Shown here: piece by piece, positions 20,428-30,500 of the stretch
Layout of the letters: the number at the start of each line of letters is the position of its first letter
Numbering within the stretch: position 1 is the stretch's first letter
Assembly (NCBI GenBank): GCA_027577595.1
Contig: JANBRJ010000011.1
Coordinates: 1-64,000 of the forward strand
From: Coemansia sp. RSA 487
Taxonomy: Eukaryota > Kickxellomycota > Kickxellomycetes > Kickxellales > Kickxellaceae
Reading direction: 5' to 3'
Length of the DNA: 64,000 bases
The notes under the pieces: generated by a model
Databases searched by the model: none
Told to the model about the DNA's origin: nothing
The model's input: the letters and a program-made list of their open reading frames with translations, nothing else
Program-made: the position numbers and the translations under genes

Positions 20428-21094
20428 AGTGATAAAAGCCATTGTTTTATTGAATAAATAAATAAGAGGAACTTCAGTTCCGTCAAAATTTTTATAGCAA
20501 TATCAGACATGTAACTTGGCATACTGTACCGGATTCGGGGCCTGAGATTATCCAAATGAATTAACTAGCAGATAGTGTTGTAATTTAAGTGTGAATCAAT
20601 CTGTGGTTTGAGGAGAAATATAATTATACTCTCTTCCACATTGGGGTCATTTTAGATTCCGAAACTTTCCAACAATCCAGCAATCTGAATCCTTCTGAAA
20701 AATTTCAGCGAGACAAATTTTACTCACACTTCTTCCCAATTTCTCAGGACTTTTAAATTTTCTAAGAATCCTAAAATCCAATTAGATCCAATTAGATCCA
20801 ATTCAATTCTTCATTATCAATTTATAATGCTGAAATATTACTCTTTCGAAATTCACTGAAAGTTGGGGTGTAAGCTGAGGCTGCTTTCAGTGATTCATCA
20901 TAGTTTTTCCTTATTGAAGTGGTTTCAGTATACTTTCCTAAGTTAGAGAAATTACAATTGGCTCCAAGCATATATCCTTTTACGTTTATATGCTTGTGGA
21001 TGCAATAAGAAAAGTATTGCAAGAATATTCAAACGGAACTAAAGTTCCACCTCTATCTCATTCAAACAAAACATTGGCGTTTATAGCCGCTAAA
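20428..21094. mobile_element. Candidate non-autonomous TIR element (copies B and C facing)
   Basis: Copy B (about 20428-20490, plus orientation) and copy C (about 21030-21094, inverted) are imperfect inverted repeats of roughly 60 bp. Each reads TATAAA-like, then CCATTGTTTTATTGAAT or a variant, then GGAACTNNAGTTCC (20468-20481; 21035-21048). They bound ~667 bp of AT-rich DNA with no intact transposase frame, as expected for a MITE-like DNA element. Target-site duplications could not be fixed because the exact outer ends are blurred. Confidence 0.5.
20774..20805. repeat. Short tandem repeat (AATTAGATCC)
   Basis: A ten-base unit, AATTAGATCC, occurs twice in tandem with a degenerate third unit (AATTCAATTC) inside the candidate TIR element. 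A minor local duplication. Confidence 0.5.
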
Positions 21095-22014
21095 ATTCCA
21101 TGCAAACCATTCTGATAATGATGGTGGCTTGGCAACTTGAGAACCCAATCGTTATCACAAGAAGCTACATCGTATTTAACAATGCCAGAGCTTATATTGA
21201 TTTTAGTTTTCATAGGTTTCTTTTCTTTCTTTTTATGTATTCATTTAATAATCATGAAATAAACAACAATATGTTAATCATAAATGGGAATAAAGGAGAA
21301 AATTACATCCCCAGTTGCTGGCATTCCATGCCTTTATATTCAACAATATGATAGTATAATATGGCAGCTGTGACAATTGTGGAGTCTGTATGTGATGTAT
21401 CAATATAAAAGTGTATTACATAATCTTATAAAGTCCAGAAACTTTGGTAAAACAATAATTATAATTAGCATGGCAGAATATTTCATATCAACAGTGTCAA
21501 GTTTCAGCTGATCTTAAATATTAGCTGTAGTTAATACCATATCTTTAAAAACTATGTGATTTTCAGTAAGCATATTGAGCTAGTTCGAAAGTTTGACTAT
21601 ACTACCATGAGTATTGCATATTCTCAAATGCACATTATGTTTTTTGTTCATTGAATATAGAGATATAAAAGAAAGGAAGGGCATTTGAAAATAGAAAGCC
21701 ACGCTTTCATGCATATTTGTATGTACACTGTTTGTACAGACCTTTCTCAAATTCTCCATTTGTCAACTAATGCAAGGCATTTTTTAAATGTCAAGGTACA
21801 GATAAAAAACAAAAATAGAGTACAGCCAGCTATTTCAACAGAACAAGCGGATAAACCACATATTCTTGAAAATACAACATTTATTTAAATGTGTGGAAGA
21901 GATTTCATTAAGAAAGTTCACACTCCTCCTGGCTGATTAGTCAAAAGCCTTTTTATTTACTAATTGCCTTTAATTCATAGCTTATTATAGTTTTTGAATA
22001 GAAACAAGTAAAAA

Positions 22015-22548
22015 ATGAAGACTTCCACAGTTGTCGCTCTGCTGGTTTATACATTCTCCACCATATGTACCGCCTCATTGTACTACCAGCCAAATGGTGT
22101 GTTTGCCCCAATCTCTGTATCAATACCAGTTATAATAAACCAAGAGGAACAGCCTGACAAGCAACCCATTCCACAGCAGCTACAAGCGATTTCACCCAGT
22201 ACCACAGCCGCCACAGTATTACCAAGCACTCCAGCAAGCACTAGTTACTCATTGTTAAACCAGCTATTGGTATTGTGGAACAACTTGTTTGGACCAGAAA
22301 GCGCCATTTCATCTCTACTTGGGCTATCAAAATCACATAATAGAAAGTCAGTAGCAGCACCTGCTGATCAGACCAACCAAACCACTGATCAAGTCGCTGA
22401 GCTGTTGACATCTTTAAAACCTGTTGTGCTGAAATTCTTTGATGGCCTAACAAAAACCCTTGAAAATGCGAATCTTCAGAATATTGCCAATGTCTTGAGC
22501 AAGCCTCTGAATGAGCTTAGAAACTATTTGTTACAATCTTGGCCATAG
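22015..22548 (+). CDS. Small secreted Gln/Ser/Thr-rich protein
   Basis: A 177-residue protein with a clear signal peptide (MKTSTVVALLVYTFSTICTA, cleavage about residue 20). The mature chain has no cysteine. A Pro/Gln/Ser/Thr-rich linker (about 40-80) resembles an O-glycosylated stretch, and NQT near residue 122 is an N-glycosylation site. The C-terminal ~55 residues form two likely amphipathic helices (VAELLTSLKPVVLKFFDGL and ANVLSKPLNELRNYLLQSW). No family recognised. The gene sits at the border of an AT-rich repeat-bearing island, a setting where lineage-specific secreted proteins are often found in fungi. A hydrophobin is excluded by the missing cysteines. Confidence 0.6.
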   Translation: MKTSTVVALLVYTFSTICTASLYYQPNGVFAPISVSIPVIINQEEQPDKQPIPQQLQAISPSTTAATVLPSTPASTSYSLLNQLLVLWNNLFGPESAISSLLGLSKSHNRKSVAAPADQTNQTTDQVAELLTSLKPVVLKFFDGLTKTLENANLQNIANVLSKPLNELRNYLLQSWP

Positions 22549-22839
22549 ACCATCACCACCACTACCGCAGGCACAAAAGGTGGCAAGAAATGGCCCATTT
22601 TCTGCCACTAACAGCCAAAAGCAGATGACCAACAGCCCCAAACCCATTATCATAAAGACAGCAAATCCTAATAAAGGCAATATAAATCACATGATGTGGT
22701 GCGGATTTCGTCACTTTAAGCAATAGGTTTGCTTGTCTATTTCTTAAATATAACCTTACCTCTATCTTTATTTATGCCTTTGTAAGCACACAATCTTATC
22801 GAGCATTAGTTAAAGTAACAGAGCGCAACTTTTAAAAGT

Positions 22840-23214
22840 ATGTCTGGAGGCGCAAAATCAGTATCAGCTCGGTTCAAGGAGGAGCCGCTTATCCCTTTGG
22901 GTGTTGCAGCAACGGTTGGAGCATTCCTATTTGCATCGTGGGGGTTGTACCAGGGAAACGCAAAGAATATGCAATGGGGTATGCGCGGTCGAGTGGTTAT
23001 GCAAGGACTGACGGTGGGAGCGTTGGCTTGGTACGGGTTATATGCGTCCTCGAATAGCACCGCTAAGGAACGCAGAGAAGATGTGCGGCAAATTGACTGG
23101 GATAAAATTGAAAAAGAGGCATTAGCGGCAGAGGAGGCAAGCAAGAAACTGGCCGAAGCCAAGAAGAATACACCTCTCTCGGTCTTTGCCAAGGAAGCCG
23201 AGCCGAAAAAGTAA
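22840..23214 (+). CDS. HIG1-domain mitochondrial protein (Rcf1-like)
   Basis: A 124-residue inner-membrane protein with a HIG1 domain (about residues 11-72): FKEEPLIPLGVAATVGAFLF, a first helix, a loop, MRGRVVMQGLTVGALAW, and a second helix. In yeast the HIG1 proteins Rcf1 and Rcf2 stabilise cytochrome c oxidase and bc1-oxidase supercomplexes. The two-helix hairpin with a charged C-terminal coiled tail (DWDKIEKEALAAEEASKKLA) and the total length fit Rcf1 or short HIGD proteins; the exact orthology is not settled. The start is the ATG at 22840 just upstream of SGGAKSV. It lies 291 bp after the secreted-protein gene, same strand. Confidence 0.88.
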   Translation: MSGGAKSVSARFKEEPLIPLGVAATVGAFLFASWGLYQGNAKNMQWGMRGRVVMQGLTVGALAWYGLYASSNSTAKERREDVRQIDWDKIEKEALAAEEASKKLAEAKKNTPLSVFAKEAEPKK

Positions 23215-24964
23215 ACCAAATGTAATTTTTACTGCCTAGTATTCAGCAAGCTTTTCAATTGCGTATAAAACAAGATGGAAGCTTAGGAATATTCTTTCTG
23301 CGATAGCTACGCAACACAATGGATACAACATAATTAGAAATGATGTTTAAGGGGGAGCAAAGTCGAACCAAGGAACCAAAATGTACCTCTCTCCCTACAC
23401 CCCCGATTCCAAGGCATATAAGCGTATATTAACATTCAGTTACAAAATCGTGGACATCTTTTGTTTGTGGCACAAGCACCTCAAATACCTTTTCTTATAT
23501 GCGTAAATTTGTTCGCATGAAACGCATTCCATAACGCCACAAGATCAGACCGTCCTAATTCGCGACAATAGACAATGGGTGGGAAGTAGAGAAAGAAGTT
23601 AAATTATTCACGCCAACAATGGTATTGCTGACAGACTTTTTATATATTATGCTGAGAAATCCGAGTTTCATAGTAAACTCCCGAGCTGGTTCCGAGGCGA
23701 AAATGCTTACTTGTACTGAAATTTATTTATTGAATCATATACATTTTAAAATAATTAGTGCAGCACACGAGTTGTGTAAGCGAAACAACAAGAGAAAATC
23801 GAATGTTTCCTTTTCATATTCACTCACATAAAATGAAACATAGCAAGGATATCCATTGCCTGCGGAATAAGGAATCGCTAATAATCTATAGCTACATCAT
23901 AATAATTGAATCCCACTGCCAACTTTAGAACAATAGCTTGTGCAGACGACTAGAATTAAGAAAAGTAGGGTGCGTTTTGTGGCGCTGCCAAGGAAATACC
24001 GCAAAGCAGAAAATAAAAATAGGTCGAATGAAGCCCGCTCATAAGACAGTGCGATTTGATTCCAGCAAGTATGAAGCTCAAAAAGACGACAGTGGCCATA
24101 CAACACAACATGCAAGGCTAGTTCGCAGGATCTGCTTTTCATTACCCGTAGTACAAGCTAGCTCAATGAATAGCAAAGGACCTCCTTTTCCACACAAAAG
24201 CCAATGTAGGACTTCCACTACGTGTGTAAAATGTATATTATTTTGGAAAAGGGGAAAGCATTGTGTTTCTTTCGGTCCATATTTTCTTACTAGCAACAAA
24301 AGACGAGGGACAGAATATAAAGAAATGGTCTTTCCTAGCCAGTTCAAAACATGTCAACTGCTTTGGATATATTGTGCCACTTTTCGTTTTCGATTGTTGT
24401 TCTGTTCTGTCTACACCTGCGTTTGCTAAAAACGTTGACAGCCTATTTAAATTATTTTTCCAAAAAAAAAAACAAATTATTCTTTGCTCTCTTCAATATT
24501 AACTAGCCAGAATATACTCCTGTGTTTTCTCTCTGACTTTATTTTTCTTTCTGCTGTGTGGCCACGCATGTTTCCAATATTTTGGAACAGGCTGCTAATA
24601 TCCATGAAATACCCCCTTCCCCCGTTGTCCTCCCCACACCAATCTGGCCGTATATTCTTTATATTTTAATAACGCAGCCAACTCTACCTCCCAATCTGCG
24701 TTGCATATATCGGAATATTAAAACACTTTTCCCTGCCCGGTTCCCCCTTCTGTATATCTTTATTCTATATTACCCAGATCAAATTTCCTACGGCAAACGT
24801 GAGGACAAGATACTTGCTTTCTGTTGTTATCCTTATTATTACCTTGCTTTACATTACTTTTTGCCACTTTATTGAGAGCTCATCTGGGCATCACATAGAC
24901 ACAGCAAGCCCAGCCGATACTTGCCTGTTTATTTTACTTGTCAAATACGACGCAGAGAGTCAAA
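23215..24964. other. Intergenic 1.75 kb upstream of Vcx1
   Basis: No gene is supported. A 163-codon frame at 23938-24429 has no domain character. From about 24480 to 24960 the plus strand is strongly pyrimidine-rich, typical of a fungal leader or promoter, and precedes the exchanger start. A hydrophobic short frame there is a by-product of the T/C-rich sequence. Confidence 0.5.
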
Positions 24965-27004
24965 ATGGGTGCACCCGATAAGCAGCCACAGGCTAACGAC
25001 CAAAACACTTTTGATGATGCGGATGGTGCTGGCGCCTTCCTGGCTCATCGCTCTAGGTGGTCTTACGAAAGCTCCGGAGATGAAAAGCCTTCTGGTAGCG
25101 AGGGAAGCGACAGGAGCAATGACACCGCCTGCGCTACTCTTACACGTGCGAGAATCCAAGCATCTAACAGAACCAGGCTGAGTGTCTCTTCTTCGCCAAG
25201 TGACAATAATGACCGGACAGCGACTGGCCAAGAACACAAGCATAATGCGCGTGCAAAGCGGTTTATGGAAAGCTTTTTTCGGAGAGGTTCTGAAACGGAC
25301 CGCCGTTTCTTCAACCTGACTAGGCCAAAGTCATTTTCTCATGACTGTATTGTGAATCGCACACCAAGCACCACACCACTGACATACCGTCTAGCTGCCA
25401 AGTCGATTACTCAGGATACGACACGTGGCAGCCACCATCATCGTTACCACCACCAGCAGCGACAGCAGTCGCGCTGTTCGGCAGAAAATTCCCCCGACTT
25501 GCTAAACTCGAGGCAGCTGCGAAGGCGGGTGGCGCGCTACAGCAGTAGCGATGCCGAGCCGAGAGATGAGGAGGAAGCAATATTTGCAAGCATGAGCAGT
25601 AGTCAAGATGTGTCAGAGATTTCTATTCTTGGCTCTCTCAGGAACGCGGCGCTTTCGTCCTGGCTCAACGTACTTATGATCTTTGTTCCGATCGGGTACC
25701 TGGCGTATTTCCTCAAATGGCCAGTTATTGCTGTGTTTGTGCTCAACTACCTGGCAATCATTCCGCTGTCGGCCCTCATGGGCTTTGCTACCGAGGAAGT
25801 TTCGATTAGACTGGGGAGCACTTGGGGAAGCGTAGTAAACGCTTCGTTTGGCAATGCTGTGGAGCTGATTGTAGCGGTGATTGCGCTTATTGAGGAAGAG
25901 TATCGGATTGTCCAGGCTGGGCTGATTGGCAGTGTGCTTTCCAATACGCTTTTCTTGCTTGGGTGCGCGTTCCTGGCCGGGGGTCTTCGCCATCGTGTGC
26001 AAGTGTTCCATGCGGAGGCGGCACAGTGTGCTGGCTCTCTTTTGGCACTCAGCGTCCTAAGTATAATTGTGCCTGCTGCGTACCATGGCGTGCATGCCTC
26101 TGGCGGCGAGATTACAAACGGAATCCTCATTATGTCGCGTGGAACTGCGCTGATCCTTCTTCTTGTCTACGTATTGTTCCTGGTATTCCAGCTTAAAACA
26201 CACTCGGACATATTCGATGGCTCTCACACGCGCCGCGCAGAAGCCGACTACAATGAAGAGTACGCTGAAACGATCAGCCCAAACGTGGGACTAAATGTTG
26301 TTCTAGATGGCGCCAAGAAAAGCGGCGGCGGACGCGCAGTGTTTAGCGAGGGTAGCTGCCGGTACGAGGGCACAAATGACTTTAGCCGCGTTAGCATCGA
26401 CGATGACGAAAAGATCAGCAAAGACAAGTTGTGGCGGCGGGGCGCACACGAGGCCCATCTACATCATTCGGCGCCCCAGATGCAGCTGTGGATCGCCGGT
26501 ACAATGCTTGCTCTTGTGTCGGTGATGGTGGCCCTCTCCTCCGACGTTCTTGTCGATTCTGTGGAGGAACTGACATCGCATTACAACATCAGCCATACGT
26601 TTGTCGGCATGATTTTGCTGCCGCTGGCGGCCAGCGCTGCTGAGCACACAATGTCAGTGACTGTGGCGATACGCGACAAAATGGATCTCTGCATTACGAT
26701 CGCTGTTGGCAGCTCCATGCAGATGACGTTGTTTGTACTTCCAACGCTCATAATCATTGCCTGGATCATGAAGCGGCCGCTGACGCTGTATTTCGACGAT
26801 TTTGAAACAACGACCATGCTTATCTCGGTGCTAGTCATCAACTATCTTATTATGAATGGTAGATCGAATTGGCTCAAGGGGGCAATGTTGCTCAGCTCGT
26901 ACTTTATTGTTGCGCTTGCGTTTTTCCTATACCCAGTGTATGTAGAGGATCCAAAGAATGAAACAGGCCCTCCGACATCGACTCCCAAAACGTGGTTCTT
27001 GTAG
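24965..27004 (+). CDS. VCX1: Vacuolar Ca2+/H+ exchanger (CAX family, Vcx1-like)
   Basis: A 679-residue antiporter that would move Ca2+ into the vacuole in exchange for protons. The N-terminal ~220 residues are hydrophilic, Ser/Arg-rich and probably regulatory. Eleven or so membrane segments follow in two halves, each with a CAX selectivity motif: GNAVELIVAVIALIEEEY (about 296-313) and ASAAEHTMSVTVAIRDKMD (about 556-574). The halves are separated by a long acidic and Ser-rich cytosolic loop (about 415-500). The N-terminal tail and loop are longer than in yeast Vcx1 (about 411 residues), so they may add autoinhibition, as in plant CAX; this is inference. The ATG at 24965 (MGAPDKQ) is the first in the frame. 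Confidence 0.9.
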   Translation: MGAPDKQPQANDQNTFDDADGAGAFLAHRSRWSYESSGDEKPSGSEGSDRSNDTACATLTRARIQASNRTRLSVSSSPSDNNDRTATGQEHKHNARAKRFMESFFRRGSETDRRFFNLTRPKSFSHDCIVNRTPSTTPLTYRLAAKSITQDTTRGSHHHRYHHQQRQQSRCSAENSPDLLNSRQLRRRVARYSSSDAEPRDEEEAIFASMSSSQDVSEISILGSLRNAALSSWLNVLMIFVPIGYLAYFLKWPVIAVFVLNYLAIIPLSALMGFATEEVSIRLGSTWGSVVNASFGNAVELIVAVIALIEEEYRIVQAGLIGSVLSNTLFLLGCAFLAGGLRHRVQVFHAEAAQCAGSLLALSVLSIIVPAAYHGVHASGGEITNGILIMSRGTALILLLVYVLFLVFQLKTHSDIFDGSHTRRAEADYNEEYAETISPNVGLNVVLDGAKKSGGGRAVFSEGSCRYEGTNDFSRVSIDDDEKISKDKLWRRGAHEAHLHHSAPQMQLWIAGTMLALVSVMVALSSDVLVDSVEELTSHYNISHTFVGMILLPLAASAAEHTMSVTVAIRDKMDLCITIAVGSSMQMTLFVLPTLIIIAWIMKRPLTLYFDDFETTTMLISVLVINYLIMNGRSNWLKGAMLLSSYFIVALAFFLYPVYVEDPKNETGPPTSTPKTWFL

Positions 27005-27572
27005 TAAGCGGACTTTGCGTTTACATCTAGCATTTCTTTAGTGACCTTCAGCACCCACGTTCAAACACAAGCAAGCGAGAATGCAGGAAACGCAAAAAAA
27101 AATAGACTTTCCATTTTCCATCATTCCCCGTGAACGCGCGTCAATGGTGTTTTTCATTTAGTATTTTTCACAAACATGAAAACACACAGCGCCCTTTCTC
27201 TTTTGGATTGTTTTTTTTTAATTTAGTGTACAGTATCCATCTCCAAATTGTAAATTTCTATTTTTGCACTAATCGCGTTCGTCTAAACACGCTATTGTCG
27301 CTCTTCGCCTATTTTTATTTACTCCAGTGGCCGCCTTTTGTTCGAATTACTTATTTCCCTCGAAAACACGCGTTTAGTCCAGTGATTCAATTCAAACACG
27401 ACTGCTACTCACCAAACCAGCTAGTATTGTACGCCAAAACGCGTAATAATGGACTTTGCTTTGTTTTTGACAAAGATGGCCAGGACTAAGAGTAAAGTGA
27501 CTAATCGTCATTGCATACTTCTCTCTACTACTCTGTAGCTAAAAGGAAACTAACCACTTGAAGGGCAAAAGC
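27005..27572. other. Intergenic, no gene seen
   Basis: 568 bp between two plus-strand genes, holding the 3' UTR of the exchanger and the promoter of the GON4L-like gene. T-rich runs near 27215-27260; no repeat or RNA gene recognised. Confidence 0.5.
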
Positions 27573-30500
27573 ATGTTTGCTCGCAGCAAGGACGACCAGA
27601 AAATAGCTGATACTAGCGCAGCCGGGCCCCAGAATCCTTCGAGCCAACTTGAACAGAATAACACGCAATTCAGCGCAGCAGATACTAGGTACACAAATAT
27701 TGCGCCACGGCCAGCGTCCGGAAATCAGCAGCAGACAGTACAGAATGCACCCTTTAAACAGTCCTCATCTGCTCCAAAGACCAAGAAAGGCGTTCCAAAG
27801 ACCAAGCAAAGCGCCCCAAGTGGCAAGCAAAAGGCTGCAGCACGGCAACAGACAAAGCCACGTAATGTCGGCAAAAGTGTAGCGAAAGGTGGAATATCCA
27901 AAGCGAAGGAGCCTAGTCAGCCCGTACCTAAAAACAGCAATAGCAACAACAACGGTGCCCAGCCTCAGCTGCTCCCATTTGAAGCGGAAGACATGCTAAT
28001 CCAGGAGCTTCTTGCTGGTATTCCATCTACTGCATGGCTTCCTACAGATCCACTGACCTCTGAAGGTTGGTTCAACGATCCTACATCGTCGTTGACTATC
28101 CACGACATCGCTGATCCACAGATGGACCAGCCGGGGAAGGCAACAGCTGTCCCTGCCTCATCCAAAACAACGGACATCGTTTCTTCTTTCGAAGCTGTGT
28201 CGGCTGTAGCTCCAACCTCGAAGATTGCGCCCCTTCAGCCAGGGCCCGTAACAGATGCACTGTCCTGCCAGGAGACACCCAGCAACCCGATCCCAGGTGC
28301 TAGCCTTGTGGATGCAACTGGACAGCAAGCGCAAACAACACCCGATGCACGGTTAATGGCAAGCATGCGGGCCAAGAAAGATACACCGCTTATTAGCCGC
28401 CACAATGTAAAGAAAGGCAATCCTTTGAACGGGTTTGCAAAGAAGCATGGTATTGGGTTTCCGGTCGGTAATCAGATGGCCATACTCTCACCGGCGCTTC
28501 TTTCATCGTCACCGCCCAATGCGAAGCAACTACGGACACACCCATACAAGTATTACTCACCGCCAAAGCCAACTCAACGCCCGCCACATAACCAAACAAA
28601 GGGACGTAACTTATTTCTTGGGAAGAGCTCCCCGCTTCGCATTCAAGTAAACACTCAGCACGTCAGCAGCGAAGAGAGACCTGCTCAAAAGCTATCAATG
28701 GATCAGAAACGTGCAAGCCATACCGAGGCTCATAGTGGTGGCTCTCGTTCCAGCCATTTGAGCAATGTAACGTCTGGTTCTATACATGGCCACATCGCCA
28801 ACAACCAAGGATCAAGGGCTGGGATCAAATGGGAAATTGCGCAGGACAAACTGCTTCTGCGTGGCGTTCGCCAGCAACGATGGATGGACATTGCCAAATC
28901 GCGAGATCCTAACAAGTTTTTGGGTAATGACTGGGAGGTCATTTCGCGTGGAGTGACACTAGGAAGCGGTGTTGCACGGAGTGCGCGGCAGTGCCGCAGA
29001 CGATGGGCAGTCATGCATAGCCACCTTGGCGCTGCAATTATGGATTTTGTGGATAGCGCTCCAACACCACAATCTAGTGCACAGTCAACGCCTATACCGC
29101 ATGAAAGTTTGACACCAGAAAACCGCTTGGATGCTTCCAAGAAGTCGGATGCTGCACCTGGTCATGCACGCAACCTGCGTCTTGCGGACTTGCCCATGTC
29201 GTCACCGCCATTTATGCCGGTCCCGGGTCATCCACACGACACAAATACGAGCAGTCAGATGTGCGATCTAGAGGAATCGGCTGAACGTACGAGAATATGC
29301 AGTCATGCACATCCATCGCCCCCTATTGCAGGCACGACGGTCGCTTTCAAAGATGCCGAGAGCATGGCGGGTGCTCTTTGCCTGGATTCTATTGATTCCA
29401 ACAAACGCTGGTCCTCGCCTGCATATTGCCAGCTTCTGGCTGATGTGGTTCAAGCGTTGTCTAACCCGAAGTCTGAAGCAGCGGCTGTTGTTAAAAGATA
29501 CACATCAGGCACAGGTTTGTCGAATGATCTTGCACTCCCTGTTGCAGCGACTGTCAGCAACACCATTCCTGAAGTCGGTTTACCTACTGCCATGTCATCC
29601 ACAGCAGCTTCGTTGTTCTCGTCGGCGGAAAAGGGCAGCGAAGGCAATGTAATTACACCCACATTGAGCAAGAAAGGCAGCCAGGCGGCATCCTCTCGGC
29701 CGCGCAAACAAACACCTGCTATTCGAGGCAAGAAGGAGCTTTCAAAAAAGAAAGGCGCCAGTGCCTCACAGACGATATCAAACAATGACACCAAGCTGCC
29801 TACTGCAGCTGTTAAACCGAGCTCTGTTGTAGGAAAGACGCCAGGTGCGCTGCCATGTGGTCCGCAGCTAGGCTCTTTGAACGTGGCCGATCAAGCTTCA
29901 GTGAGTGCAGCCACGGTGACACCATCAAAAGAGCTCGATATTAGCCCAATAGACCAGGACCTCAGCGTGTACCTTGATTTTTTGCAAAGCTTGACGAATG
30001 AACAAGGTAGCCTGGACACTGCATGGACAACGCTCTTTGAGGATCCAACGCATCCAGCGCTGTCATCAACTAATGCCTCCTCTGTCGCTGGAAGCTCAGC
30101 ACCCTTAGCGTCGACATCAGCATTAGTAACTCCTGCAATTGCAACTGCAACAGCCACAACGGCATGTGAGCTTTCGGTCTCTACATTAGCTATCGAACCT
30201 ATTGGCCCAAACGAGTTGCTTTCGAAGCTCGGTAGCGGTATTCAAGCACAACCCCAGCTGTTACCTTCTCGAATGAATATGGATGATGATGACGCCAATG
30301 ACGGCGACTTTGTTTTGAACGATTCGGAAGAATTCGACGATGATGATGATGACGAAGAAGACGACGACGACAATGATAATGAGAATGGTGACGGTGATGA
30401 TGACGAAGATGGCGATGAGGGTGAAGAAGATGATGATGACGATGATGATGACGCAAAGCCGCCATTGTCCAAAGGTGCGGTAAGTGCAGGATTCCCATTT

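Larger units (their letters stand above)
18890..22014. other. AT-rich gene-poor island 2
   Basis: About 3.1 kb with very AT-rich composition. It contains a 71-codon frame at 18931-19146 with one hydrophobic segment (not called), a Lys/Glu-rich 44-codon frame at 19872-20006, four hairpins between 20065 and 20224, facing copies B and C of the dispersed repeat bounding 20428-21094, and a short tandem repeat near 20778. The secreted-protein gene at 22015 begins immediately to the right, so its promoter is in the last few hundred bases. Confidence 0.5.

Noticed and set aside
23340-23420. B-box-like GGTTCGACT on the minus strand, possible tRNA
   Set aside because: No A box and no acceptor stem pairing; not a tRNA.
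23938-24429. 163-codon plus-strand frame
   Set aside because: Low-quality composition without domain; overlaps minus-strand frames and lies in a promoter-side intergenic region.
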